This document shows positions 48,733 through 57,611 of a stretch of 64,000 bases of DNA, one piece after another. This DNA comes from Calothrix anomala FACHB-343 (GTDB taxonomy: Bacteria; Cyanobacteriota; Cyanobacteriia; Cyanobacteriales; Nostocaceae), in contig NZ_JACJQG010000037.1 of NCBI RefSeq assembly GCF_014696435.1, forward strand, positions 24,736 to 88,735. The letters are read 5' to 3'. Numbering within the stretch: position 1 is the stretch's first letter; the number at the start of each line of letters is the position of its first letter. A program made the position numbers and the translations under genes. The notes beneath the pieces are model-generated. The model saw only the letters and a list, made by a program, of their open reading frames with translations, was not told where the DNA came from and did not search any database.

Positions 48733-49431
48733 CTATTGCCGTCCAGAGGGTTGACCTTCTGTGGTGGCGATTTCTCCGGCTTCCATGAGCATTTTGAAGC
48801 GGCGTAAATCGTCGCCAATTTGTTGTTCTGGTTCTTCACCGAAGAGTTTAGCGATCGCAGCACTTAACTGCCCGCCAGGAATGTTATATTCTAGAACTAC
48901 CTTGACTTCTGTACCTCTGTTACCGGGTGCTTTTTGAAAGCGGACAAAACCAGAATTATCTACATCTGCACCTTCCACCGAAGCCCAAGAAATTAATTGA
49001 TTTTCTCGGTCTTCTAAAATGTCTGCATCCCATTCCACACTGTTACCCAAGGGTGCATTGGCAATCCAATGAGAACGTGTCTGGTTATACACCGTAACCG
49101 ATTTGAGATGCTTCATAAATGTCGGCAGATTCTCAAAGTTGTGCCAAAAACGGTACAGTTCCTCTACAGGTTTATTAATAGTTACCGTCTTTTCAACTTT
49201 GATAGGTTTATTCATCCCTACGGCTTCCTGTGCTTGCTGAATCGTGCTTTGTTTGGTAACACCTTGATATATCAGACCCCCACCAGCCAAAGCTGTGAGT
49301 GCGCCGCGTAACGAGCCTTGTTTCAAACCCATCAGCACCATAGCGCCGCCACCAATTAAAGAAGCCCAACGTTCAGTTTCACTGGCTTCACCTTGACTGG
49401 TGTTTGTTCTATCTCCTGGTGTCGCAGTCAC
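48733..49431 (-). CDS. Membrane-anchored SRPBCC (cyclase/dehydrase-like) protein
   Basis: 232 aa, GTG start with GGGAG 8 nt upstream. N-terminal glycine-rich membrane hairpin (WASLIGGGAMVLMGLKQGS, LTALAGGGLIYQGV; DUF2892-like) followed by a START-like SRPBCC domain (about 85-215: VEKTVTINKPVEELYRFWHN, FENLPTFMKHLKSV, WASVEGADVDNSGFVRF). Such fusions bind a lipid or small hydrophobic ligand at the membrane. Part of the stress-type island. Confidence 0.85.
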   Translation of the reverse strand: MTATPGDRTNTSQGEASETERWASLIGGGAMVLMGLKQGSLRGALTALAGGGLIYQGVTKQSTIQQAQEAVGMNKPIKVEKTVTINKPVEELYRFWHNFENLPTFMKHLKSVTVYNQTRSHWIANAPLGNSVEWDADILEDRENQLISWASVEGADVDNSGFVRFQKAPGNRGTEVKVVLEYNIPGGQLSAAIAKLFGEEPEQQIGDDLRRFKMLMEAGEIATTEGQPSGRQ

Positions 49432-49575
49432 TTTTTTTTCTCCCGATTACAGTACAATGACCAGTGAAGGCGCAAAGACTCTCTTCTTCTCTCTCTGTGT
49501 TCTTTGCGCTACGGACACTTCCCTATTTGGGAAAATTCCAGCATGGAAGTGTCCTCTTCTGATATGTCAAACAAA

Positions 49576-50673
49576 TTACATAGCTGTAGCCGCACCTGTG
49601 GTAGGTTTGGGCGGTTTCACTTCAGCGTTGACAAAGCGACGATATAGGGTGACTAATCGCTGTTCGCAGCTTAATAAATCTTGGTAAATTTGTTTGAAAA
49701 TCGCTGTAGCTACGGGATCGGTAAATTGGGCGCACAAATTCCCAATATCGCCAATTCCTGTTTGCAAATCGCCTAAAGCGCAGCGTATTTGATATACGTC
49801 ATCGCTACCGGTGAAGCTGGTTTTTACTTTGGCGTATTGTTCGGCGATATTTGCAGCTAAGGAAGGTTTTTCACCTAATCTATCAAGGTAAGTTTCTAGT
49901 TTTTGGATATGGTGCTGTTTAGTGGCAATTAGTTCTTGAAAAATGGATCTCGCATCTGTATTTGATTCTTTTTCGAGATATTTTTCTAAGGCTTCTAAAG
50001 AATAACGCTCGCCAGCTAAAGCAGTATTCAAACCTTTAACGATATCGCCTTTAGTTGATCCACCCCAAGCATCAGCGAGTTTCCACCATTCAGCAGATGT
50101 ATCGGTTTCTTTGGGTAAAGCTGCGTCTTTCCCGCCGTAACCCAAACGGCTGAGGATAGCTGTGGTGAAGATTGCTAAATCCCCCGGTTCGCGGGAAGTA
50201 ATCAAATTTCCATCAACTACTAGCGCTTCATCTATATAGTTTGCACCAGCGTTGATAATATCTTTGCGAATTGCACTAAAACCGGTGATGCGTTTACCTT
50301 TGAGTAAATCACCTTCAATCAAAAGTTGCGGCCCGTGACAGACAGCAGCGACTAATTTTCCTTGTTGTACAGCTTCTTGCACAAAGCTTACTGTATTGGG
50401 GTTACGGCGCATTTTATCGGGAGCCATACCGCCAGGAATTACCACTGCGTCATATTCGGCTGCGATCGCTTCTGTAGTGGTAGCATCAGCTTGAGTGCTA
50501 AGTTTACCTTGCTTACCCTTATATTTCTCATTCATCCGGGAACCAAGGATAACTACCTCCATTCCCGCTTGTTTTAAGCCGTTATAAGGTACAGTAAATT
50601 CTGCATCTTCAACGTTATTTTCAATGAGGATTGCAACTTTCTTTTTACCTGAATGACTGTTATGATGTACCAT
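49576..50673 (-). CDS. DJ-1/PfpI domain fused to a ferritin-like four-helix domain
   Basis: 365 aa from ATG 50673 (AGGA upstream; a TTG at 50700 is the alternative). Residues 10-185 are a PfpI/DJ-1 domain with nucleophile Cys112 in AAVCHGPQLL and the acidic residue in IENNVEDAEF, so protease, deglycase or chaperone activity is possible. Residues about 200-345 form a helical bundle (GLNTALAGERYSLEALEKYL, IATKQHHIQKLETYLDRLGE, DLLSCEQRLVTLYRRFV) resembling DUF2383/ferritin-like stress domains. I know both families separately; the fusion is unusual. Confidence 0.8.
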   Translation of the reverse strand: MVHHNSHSGKKKVAILIENNVEDAEFTVPYNGLKQAGMEVVILGSRMNEKYKGKQGKLSTQADATTTEAIAAEYDAVVIPGGMAPDKMRRNPNTVSFVQEAVQQGKLVAAVCHGPQLLIEGDLLKGKRITGFSAIRKDIINAGANYIDEALVVDGNLITSREPGDLAIFTTAILSRLGYGGKDAALPKETDTSAEWWKLADAWGGSTKGDIVKGLNTALAGERYSLEALEKYLEKESNTDARSIFQELIATKQHHIQKLETYLDRLGEKPSLAANIAEQYAKVKTSFTGSDDVYQIRCALGDLQTGIGDIGNLCAQFTDPVATAIFKQIYQDLLSCEQRLVTLYRRFVNAEVKPPKPTTGAATAM

Positions 50674-50770
50674 CTGATTTTTCCTAATTAAAATAGTCAA
50701 CTAATTTGGTAATTCATTTCCTAAAAAATGGCGGCATAATTCTTACTCACATGCAGCGAAGAATTGTTTA

Positions 50771-51160
50771 CTATGTGGTAGGTGCGGTAGTAAACAGTTC
50801 TTCGTAATCGTGAGAGAAATGGCTGTGAAAAGCCGTAAATATTTCTGGTGGAACTGCATTTTGCAAAACGGCAAACACAGCCCGCACATGATTTACCGCC
50901 GTTACTGGATCGATATTTTCTTTTTGACTTGTACGAGCTATAAACTCTTGGAGATTAAAGGATTTAGCAGACTCTTGATCACCTGCTTGGAGATAGTTAC
51001 GTAGTTCATCAGGTAACTGTGCAACTAATTTTTTGACTTCATCAGATCCAATTCGTTCTGCAATTGTTTCTATTGTCGCCAAAGTAGCAAGTTCTGCTTC
51101 TGCGCGCGAAGTTGATTGGGCTAGGCTTTGTACGTGGGTAATAAACTCGCTGTATTCCAC
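50771..51160 (-). CDS. DUF2267-family protein
   Basis: 129 aa, GTG start with GGAGG 6 nt upstream. Helical protein with the family's ATIETIAERIGSDEVKKLVA, LPDELRNYL and FIARTSQKENIDPVTAVNHV segments. Role unknown; DUF2267 genes often sit near stress proteins, as here. Probably transcribed towards the PfpI gene, 97 bp away. Confidence 0.85.
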   Translation of the reverse strand: MEYSEFITHVQSLAQSTSRAEAELATLATIETIAERIGSDEVKKLVAQLPDELRNYLQAGDQESAKSFNLQEFIARTSQKENIDPVTAVNHVRAVFAVLQNAVPPEIFTAFHSHFSHDYEELFTTAPTT

Positions 51161-51517
51161 TTTCTACCTCCGAGGTTTCCCAATAAATGCTGTAATTAGC
51201 ATTTAGGTAGTTGAAAGCAATCATCATATTTAAAAAATCTTCATTGCACAGACTGTTAATTTTCTTGAATAAAATATCAGTTATGAACAATAAATCGTAA
51301 AGCAAAATAGTTTGTTTATTAACTTATTGCCCATAACTAATAATTTCAACTACACGGGGTTTGACCATGAATTCATATTTACCAGATTATTGTTCAAATA
51401 CTAAATTATCGTCGTTCTCAGGGGATAGATTGTTTTCTTTCTAAAGTAATACATCCCTAGTTAGACTAGCTTTTTTACAGAAAAGGTTATGGTGAAGATG
51501 CCCTAAATTTGAGAATT

Positions 51518-51913
51518 ATGTCAGACAATAATCAACAACAAATCAACACAGAAGATTTACCCCAAGCGATTACTGAATCTTACGGCACTGGAGTCAAAGA
51601 CCTACCAGGATACAATATTGGTGGGCGCTCCATGCAAGCAGAACGGCGCGAATATACAGAAACTAGTCCCGAACTTACTGGTGGGGATGTTGATGCTTAT
51701 TGGGAAGATGCTGATGCGGTGGGTGATGAAGCTGTGGGTGGTACTGCGCCAACTCCCGATCAAAATGTCACTGAAGAATTAGAAGCAGCCGTTGGGCTAG
51801 AAATGGACGATCGCTCATTTCTCCGTACTAACGATATCCTAGAAGAGCGTGACGATCGCCGTTGGGAATTAGACCCCATGTCTTCTGAAGATTATACAGA
51901 CAGACGAGAGTAA
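51518..51913 (+). CDS. DUF6335-like small acidic protein
   Basis: 131 aa from ATG 51518 (MSDNNQQQINTEDL). Very acidic and likely disordered, with conserved-looking AITESYGTGVKDLPGYNIGG, TSPELTGGDVDAYWEDAD and a final RRWELDPMSSEDYTDRRE. This matches a cyanobacterial family I know as DUF6335, present near stress genes. Divergent from the DUF2267 gene; followed by a strong terminator. Confidence 0.8.
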   Translation: MSDNNQQQINTEDLPQAITESYGTGVKDLPGYNIGGRSMQAERREYTETSPELTGGDVDAYWEDADAVGDEAVGGTAPTPDQNVTEELEAAVGLEMDDRSFLRTNDILEERDDRRWELDPMSSEDYTDRRE

Positions 51914-51961
51914 TAAGCTAAAAATAATACTTATTCTCTAATTAAAAATATCTGGATCTCA

Positions 51962-51991
51962 ATGCACAATGATTATTGTGCATGATTTTTT
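51962..51991 (+). terminator. Rho-independent terminator
   Basis: atgcacaat / attgtgcat perfect arms, 4-nt loop, then gattttttaatttt; 49 bp after the DUF6335-like stop. Confidence 0.9.
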
Positions 51992-52807
51992 AATTTTAAA
52001 GCCGTATATTTGCTTGATTTAAATTTCAAAAAAATCACATACACCGTAGGGGTGGGGAAACCCCCATTGGTGTCAACTTAAGCTCAGAACCCTTCTCTAT
52101 CTCGTTTCCAGCCTCCGGCTGGAAATGCGTATTCGTGGGCTGCCGCCTCGTCTTCTAATAAATTGAGGCAGAGCCTCATAAATCTCAGCTCCCACGCAGA
52201 GCATGGGAGCTAGATGGAATGGGGTTTTACGTTAAGTTGACACGTATGGGAAACCCCACGCTTAATTGTGAGTGCGTTCGTCCTTGACGTTGCCGTAGGC
52301 ATCGCTCATCGGGTATTTTTGTATCAACAGGCGATCGCCCATAGTATAGTTGGAATAGAAATCAACAAAGCTGGTCTAAATTCTCTAGATTTAAGCTATG
52401 CTAAAATCAGTTATGCATTTTCTCTGTTAAGCAATCTAACATTAGGTTAATCTCTGTAAAGCCCTCGCAAGATAAATTGCCAATGCTAACCGAAAATCAA
52501 TGAAGCGCCAAGCTTGTCAAAGCAACAGCGCGGTGTTCTCCACAAATCATTGTCTCGGTTCAAGTTATAAAGCTAATCTCGGCTGAAATCCTCAAAGCCA
52601 GCCAAGACAGGTTTTATCGCAAAGGTAAGAACGCTCTAGGGCTAAGTTTTCATCTGCTAATAATCTGGCGTAATCCTGACTACCGTTCAATTCTGAGATT
52701 CTTGGTAAGTTTTACCAACCTCAGGTTAATTTTTGAAAAGTTTAGTTTATTTGATTATCTATATAGCCATAAAGTTATATAGGTAATTGAGAAGTTAGGA
52801 ATTGACT
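51992..52807. other. Spacer upstream of the low-oxygen tetrapyrrole cluster
   Basis: Contains a nested 174-bp element (52070-52243). The rest, including the region just upstream of the heme oxygenase gene where the promoter and any regulator site must lie, shows no gene; a short AT-rich -10-like stretch (tatatag) is at about 52759. Confidence 0.5.
52070..52243. repeat. 174-bp element with perfect 12-bp terminal inverted repeats, family F
   Basis: GTGTCAACTTAA ... TTAAGTTGACAC. The interior has three further hairpins (tccagcctccggctgga, gaggcagagcctc, agctcccacgcagagcatgg). The outer flanks ggggtggggaaacccc and tatgggaaaccccac resemble each other, so it may sit in an older element. Confidence 0.8.
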
Positions 52808-53560
52808 ATGAGTACCGATCTAGCAAGCAAGTTACGGGAAGGAACCAAACATTCCCATACAATGGCGGAAAATACAGCGTTTATGAAATGTTTCCTCAAA
52901 GGGATTGTAGAAAGAGAACCCTTTCGGAAACTCATTGCGAACTTGTATTTAGTTTATAGTGCCCTAGAAGAACAGCTTCAGCGTTATAGTACTCATCCTG
53001 TAGTCAGTTTGATTTATTTTCCCATATTGAACCGTAAAGCCAATTTAGAGAAAGACTTGGTTTTTTACTACGGTGAAAACTGGCGCGAGCAAATCTCAGC
53101 ACTAGAGGCAGGTAAAGTTTATGTAGAGCGAATTAATGAAGTCGCCAACACCGAACCTGCATTATTAGTTGCTCATGCTTATGTGCGCTACATGGGAGAT
53201 TTATCTGGCGGACAAAGTTTGAAAAAAATTATCCGTTCTGCTCTAGATTTACCAGCAAATGAAGGAACTGGACTTCATGAATTTGAGCAATTACCTTCAG
53301 TTGAAGCTATCAGAGCATTTAAAGGACAATATCGCGATGCTTTAAATGCATTACCTGTAGATGATGCTTTAGCGGAGAAAATCATCGCCGAAGCTAACTA
53401 TGCATTTGAACTCAATCGCAATGTTGTTCATGAATTAGAAGCAGATGTCAAAGCTGCTATTGGGGATCACGTTTTTGATTTGATTACCCGTCAAGATTTA
53501 CCCGGTAGCACCGAACGTTCACCTGGTAATAATGCAGTCAGACTCGTAGCGGCTGAATAA
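52808..53560 (+). CDS. ho: Heme oxygenase (biliverdin-forming)
   Basis: 250 aa from ATG 52808 (AGGA upstream); a TTG at 52802 is too close to the SD. Ferredoxin-dependent cleavage of heme to biliverdin IXa, the precursor of phycobilins. The proximal heme ligand is His17 in GTKHSHTMAEN and the distal helix is YMGDLSGGQSLKK. First gene of ho-hemN-chlE on one strand. In Synechocystis the second heme oxygenase gene ho2 sits next to hemN in a micro-oxic operon, so this is probably the low-oxygen isoform rather than the housekeeping HO1 (inference). Confidence 0.95.
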   Translation: MSTDLASKLREGTKHSHTMAENTAFMKCFLKGIVEREPFRKLIANLYLVYSALEEQLQRYSTHPVVSLIYFPILNRKANLEKDLVFYYGENWREQISALEAGKVYVERINEVANTEPALLVAHAYVRYMGDLSGGQSLKKIIRSALDLPANEGTGLHEFEQLPSVEAIRAFKGQYRDALNALPVDDALAEKIIAEANYAFELNRNVVHELEADVKAAIGDHVFDLITRQDLPGSTERSPGNNAVRLVAAE

Positions 53561-53602
53561 GCAGCAACCATGAAAATTACAATTTAGTTAAACTCCAGAT
53601 TT

Positions 53603-53814
53603 GGCGTTGCTGAATATGAGTATGAAATGCAAACATTAAATATTTCAAACTCTTATTCTCTCTAGTACCGCTACGCGAAAGTCAAAAGTCAAAAGTCAAA
53701 AAGTTAATATATTAAGGCTTGTGACTGTTTGAAATAGTAGCTTTATTTACGCCGTGTTGTACTAGCTCTGCGTCTAGCAAATAGTCCTAATTCATACTTA
53801 TTCGCAGCAACGCC
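53603..53814. repeat. 212-bp element with GGCGTTGCTG-type inverted ends
   Basis: Termini ggcgttgctgaatatgagta and, inverted, ggcgttgctgcgaataagta. The interior carries an aaagtca heptamer array. No coding capacity. It lies between ho and hemN. The remainder of 53561-54073 holds only the CCCCATG array at 54010. Confidence 0.75.
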
Positions 53815-54009
53815 TTGATTTTGTCTGAATTTTGTAAATCTTCCTCGTGTGGCTATCTTGACTCTACATATGAGATAACTGCACTCATAAAATACGACAA
53901 AAATTGTCTGTAAATAGCCTCAAATAGCTAAAATACCTAGCTATTTGACACAACTAATAATAGAAAAAAAGGCATATCAAAAGGATAAGGGATATCAATA
54001 ATAATTAAT

Positions 54010-54049
54010 CCCCAATGCCCCATGCCCCATGCCCCATGCCCCATGCCCA
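54010..54049. repeat. CCCCATG heptamer array in the hemN leader
   Basis: Five near-perfect tandem heptamers ending 25 nt before the hemN ATG, so within the untranslated leader or promoter. Confidence 0.9.
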
Positions 54050-54073
54050 AAATCATTTAAGGTTACTAGCATC

Positions 54074-55471
54074 ATGAAATTGGCGACGCAAACAGTAGAA
54101 TTCAACTCGGAGTTACTCAGAAAATACGACCAAGCTTTACCTAGATATACAAGTTATCCACCAGCAACAGAGTTAAAAGATAATTTTGGCGAGTTGGATT
54201 TACGGACAGCTATTGCAGTTGGTAATTATAAAAATACGCCCTTATCTCTTTATTTTCATATTCCTTTTTGTGAAACTGCTTGCTACTTTTGCGGTTGCAA
54301 TACAATTATTACCCAACGCAAGGAAATCGTCGATCCATATCTCAATTATGTAGCGCGAAATATTCGCCAGTTTTCTGACTTAATTTCTGACAAACGCCAA
54401 GTTCATCAACTCCATTGGGGAGGAGGAACGCCAAATTATTTAAATCAACATCAGGTAGAATTTCTCTGGAACAATATTAATCAAAACTTCCGCCTAGATG
54501 ACAATGCGGAAATCTCCATTGAAATTAATCCCAGATATGTTGATAAAAATTATATCTTTTTCCTCAAAAGCTTAGGCTTTAACCGAATTAGCTTTGGCAT
54601 TCAAGACTTTAACCCCCAAGTTCAAGAGTCAATTAATCGCGTCCAACCAGAATCTATGCTCTTCAATGTTATGGATTGGATTCGCGATGCAGGATTTGAA
54701 AGTGTGAATGTGGATTTAATTTATGGTTTACCTTATCAAAGCCTAGCTACTTTTAAAAATACAATTGCCAAAACTATCAAACTCGATCCCGATAGAGTAG
54801 CTGTATTTAACTTTGCTTATGTCCCCTGGATGAAGCCTGTACAAAGAAAGATTCCCCAGTCAGCATTACCTCCAGCTTCAGAAAAATTAGATATTCTGAA
54901 GATGACGATTGAAGAATTAACTGATAATGGTTATTGGTTTATTGGGATGGATCACTTTGCTAAACCCAATGATGAATTAACCATCGCGCAACAAGAAGGT
55001 AAACTGCACAGAAATTTCCAGGGATATACCACAAAACCTGAATCAGATTTATTTGGTTTTGGGATTACATCGATTAGTATGCTGCATGATGTTTACATCC
55101 AAAATATTAAGCAGCTAAAAAGCTATTATCAAGCAATTGATACAGGCAAAATGCCAATTGAAAAAGGCGTCAGTCTCAACCGCGATGATATTTTGCGGCG
55201 GACTGTAATTATGGAATTGATGTGTCAGTTCCGCCTGTCAATTGATGATGTGGAAGAAAAATATCATATAGCTTTTGATACGGATTTTAATGAATATTTT
55301 GCTAGAGAATTATCTGAGTTGCGATTGCTAGAAGCTGATGGCTTAATTCGGATGATACCCAATGGTATTGAAGTGACACCGAGCGGCAGATTACTAATTA
55401 GAAATATTGCCTCCATCTTTGACGCTCATACCAGACAGCGAAAAAATGCAGCTTTTTCTAAAGCAATTTAA
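54074..55471 (+). CDS. hemN: Oxygen-independent coproporphyrinogen III oxidase
   Basis: 465-aa radical SAM enzyme from ATG 54074 (MKLATQTVEFNSELLRKYDQ). The [4Fe-4S] motif is C66-X3-C70-X2-C73 (CETACYFC) with the HemN-typical following CNT. It decarboxylates coproporphyrinogen III without O2, replacing HemF under low oxygen. The upstream ATG at 54029 is inside the heptamer array and would only add repeat-encoded residues. Sits between ho and chlE. Confidence 0.94.
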   Translation: MKLATQTVEFNSELLRKYDQALPRYTSYPPATELKDNFGELDLRTAIAVGNYKNTPLSLYFHIPFCETACYFCGCNTIITQRKEIVDPYLNYVARNIRQFSDLISDKRQVHQLHWGGGTPNYLNQHQVEFLWNNINQNFRLDDNAEISIEINPRYVDKNYIFFLKSLGFNRISFGIQDFNPQVQESINRVQPESMLFNVMDWIRDAGFESVNVDLIYGLPYQSLATFKNTIAKTIKLDPDRVAVFNFAYVPWMKPVQRKIPQSALPPASEKLDILKMTIEELTDNGYWFIGMDHFAKPNDELTIAQQEGKLHRNFQGYTTKPESDLFGFGITSISMLHDVYIQNIKQLKSYYQAIDTGKMPIEKGVSLNRDDILRRTVIMELMCQFRLSIDDVEEKYHIAFDTDFNEYFARELSELRLLEADGLIRMIPNGIEVTPSGRLLIRNIASIFDAHTRQRKNAAFSKAI

Positions 55472-55480
55472 TTGCATTTG

Positions 55481-55513
55481 AAGGATGAAGTTGAAATTAA
55501 AAATTTCATCCTT
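55481..55513 (+). terminator. Hairpin after hemN
   Basis: aaggatgaa / ttcatcctt arms followed by attta; 9 bp after the hemN stop. Weak T tract, so partial termination or RNA 3'-end protection is possible. Confidence 0.5.
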
Positions 55514-55580
55514 ATTTATACCAATTGAACAAAATAACAGATTCAAACTTAGAAACAGGTTACCAATCTGTTTTTATTAA

Positions 55581-55610
55581 TTTTGAATTTTGAATTTTGA
55601 ATTTTGAATT
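55581..55610. repeat. TTTTGAA heptamer array
   Basis: Four units in the hemN-chlE spacer. A similar array is at 33157-33190. Confidence 0.85.
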
Positions 55611-55646
55611 GGTACCAGTCCTCTTTCAAGCAGCAGGAAAAAAACT

Positions 55647-57302
55647 ATGCGTATCATGATGATTCAGCCCAACTATCATTCAGGTGGTGCGGAAATTGCT
55701 GGAAATTGGCCACCTAGTTGGGTTCCTTATGTTGGTGGAGCTTTAAAACAAGCTGGCTTTACCGATATCCGGTTTGTTGATGCGATGACAGACTATATTC
55801 CTGATGATGTCTTAGCAGGAATTATCGCTCAACATCAACCAGATGTGGTGTTAGCAACGGCGATTACGCCGATGATTTATCAATCACAAATCACGCTACA
55901 AATTGTTAAGCAAGTTTGCCCCAATGCGAAGACAATTATGGGTGGGGTTCACCCTACCTATATGTACAATGAAGTGCTGCATGAAGCACCTTGGGTAGAT
56001 TATATTATTCGCGGTGAAGGTGAAGAGATTACAGTTAATTTACTACGCGCGATCGCAAATGGTACAGATGAGAGCGATCGCCGTAATATTTTAGGTATTG
56101 CCTTTCTGGAAGATGGTAAAGTCGTAGCTACACCAGCCCATCCCCCCATTGCTGACTTGGATACCCTCACCCCAGATTGGGATCTTTTAGACTGGAAGAA
56201 ATATATTTACACTCCTCTGAATGTGCGCGTAGCTGTACCCAACTATGCGAGAGGATGTCCATTTACTTGTCGTTTTTGTTCGCAATGGAAATTCTGGCGC
56301 AAATACCGTTCCGGTTCACCCAAGCGCTTTGTCGATGAAATTGAAATTTTGGTGAAAAAGCATAAGGTAGGCTTTTTCATTCTGGCTGATGAAGAACCCA
56401 CCATCAACAAACCCAAATTTATTGCGTTATGTAACGAATTAATCGAACGCAATTTAGGCGTATATTGGGGAATTAACACCCGCGTTACAGATATTTTGCG
56501 CGATGAAAAAGAATTACCCCTGTACCGCAAAGCTGGATTAGTTCACGTTTCTTTAGGTACAGAAGCAGCAGCTCAATTAAAGTTGAATTTATTCCGTAAA
56601 GAAACCACAATCGAACAGAATAAACGGGCGATTCAACTATTAAAACAAAATGGGATGGTTGCAGAAGCTCAATTTATTATGGGTTTAGAAAACGAAACCC
56701 CGGAGACAATTGAGCAAACCTATAAAATGGCGCTGGATTGGGAACCAGACATGGTGAACTGGAATATGTTCACACCTTGGCCATTTTCGGAATTGTTTCA
56801 GGAATTAGGCGATCGCGTGGAAGTGCGAGATTATTCTCAATATAACTTTGTCACGCCCATCATGAAGCCCACCGCAATGGAACGGGAAGAAGTTCTCAAA
56901 GGCGTGTTGCGGAACTACGCGCGGTTTTATATGCGCAAAACCCTTGAATATTGGTTTGTCAAAGATCCCTTCAAGCGCAAATATCTGTTAGGCTGCTTAA
57001 AGGCTTTTGCTCAAACTACCCTTAACAAACGCTTCTACAACCTCAAACGAGTGAAATATAAAGGACTGCATACCGAAATCGAGTTAGGTTTTGATAAGTC
57101 CAAAATTCTCACTGTTGAAGAAATCGCTAAACGCAAACAACAACATCCAGAATTATCAGCCGATGTGAATTTTACTGGCAATATCGGCGAAATTTCCGCT
57201 TGTGGCGCACCTAACGATGTGAGCGAGATTTCTGCTTGTGGCGCACCTAACGATTTAGAATATCATGGCGATCAAGAAGATGTTCCCAGCATGAAAATCT
57301 AA
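55647..57302 (+). CDS. chlE: Anaerobic Mg-protoporphyrin IX monomethyl ester oxidative cyclase
   Basis: 551 aa, B12-binding radical SAM protein of the BchE family. The N-terminus MRIMMIQPNYHSGGAEIAGN is close to purple-bacterial BchE. A cobalamin-binding fold spans about 1-140, and the radical SAM cluster is C204-X3-C208-X2-C211 (RGCPFTCRFCSQWKFW). Long blocks such as VGFFILADEEPTINKPKF and HVSLGTEAAAQLKL are BchE-specific. It forms the isocyclic ring of chlorophyll without O2, bypassing the O2-dependent AcsF. The C-terminus carries a 12-residue direct duplication (EISACGAPNDVS / EISACGAPNDLE). Third gene of ho-hemN-chlE. Confidence 0.93.
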   Translation: MRIMMIQPNYHSGGAEIAGNWPPSWVPYVGGALKQAGFTDIRFVDAMTDYIPDDVLAGIIAQHQPDVVLATAITPMIYQSQITLQIVKQVCPNAKTIMGGVHPTYMYNEVLHEAPWVDYIIRGEGEEITVNLLRAIANGTDESDRRNILGIAFLEDGKVVATPAHPPIADLDTLTPDWDLLDWKKYIYTPLNVRVAVPNYARGCPFTCRFCSQWKFWRKYRSGSPKRFVDEIEILVKKHKVGFFILADEEPTINKPKFIALCNELIERNLGVYWGINTRVTDILRDEKELPLYRKAGLVHVSLGTEAAAQLKLNLFRKETTIEQNKRAIQLLKQNGMVAEAQFIMGLENETPETIEQTYKMALDWEPDMVNWNMFTPWPFSELFQELGDRVEVRDYSQYNFVTPIMKPTAMEREEVLKGVLRNYARFYMRKTLEYWFVKDPFKRKYLLGCLKAFAQTTLNKRFYNLKRVKYKGLHTEIELGFDKSKILTVEEIAKRKQQHPELSADVNFTGNIGEISACGAPNDVSEISACGAPNDLEYHGDQEDVPSMKI

Positions 57303-57312
57303 CTTACCTCAG

Positions 57313-57360
57313 GCGATCGCTCTCTAGTTCTCTGACGCAATAAAAAAGAGCGATCGCTTT
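57313..57360 (+). terminator. HIP1-containing hairpin after chlE
   Basis: gcgatcgctct / agagcgatcgc arms with a 23-nt loop, then ttt. Two HIP1 octamers form the stem. Probable terminator of the cluster. Confidence 0.6.
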
Positions 57361-57466
57361 ACAAAAATTTACATTACTTATACTTTCTTATCCTCTCAAA
57401 TTCACCAAAATTGTCATTACGAATTACACCAATTCAAAATTCAAAATTCGTCTTGGAAAGTTTGCT

Positions 57467-57485
57467 CAACGGGGGGAACCCCCGC
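57467..57485 (+). repeat. 19-mer hairpin core, copy 2
   Basis: CAACGGGGGGAACCCCCGC flanked by GGAAAGTTTGC and GCAACTTTCC. The arms differ from those at 8140 and 62503 but again pair with each other. Confidence 0.75.
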
Positions 57486-57611
57486 ACGCAACTTTCCGCA
57501 AAATTCAAAATTAAGAAAGCTATATGTAGCAAGGGTTTTTGAATTTGGATCTGTTGCTGCATTTTGGAGAATTGGTATTACATAAGTTTTTCTCAAAACT
57601 TCGGACTTGAG

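Noticed and set aside
52268-52450. 60-codon open frame upstream of heme oxygenase
   Set aside because: No SD, no recognisable family; weak hydrophobic pattern only.
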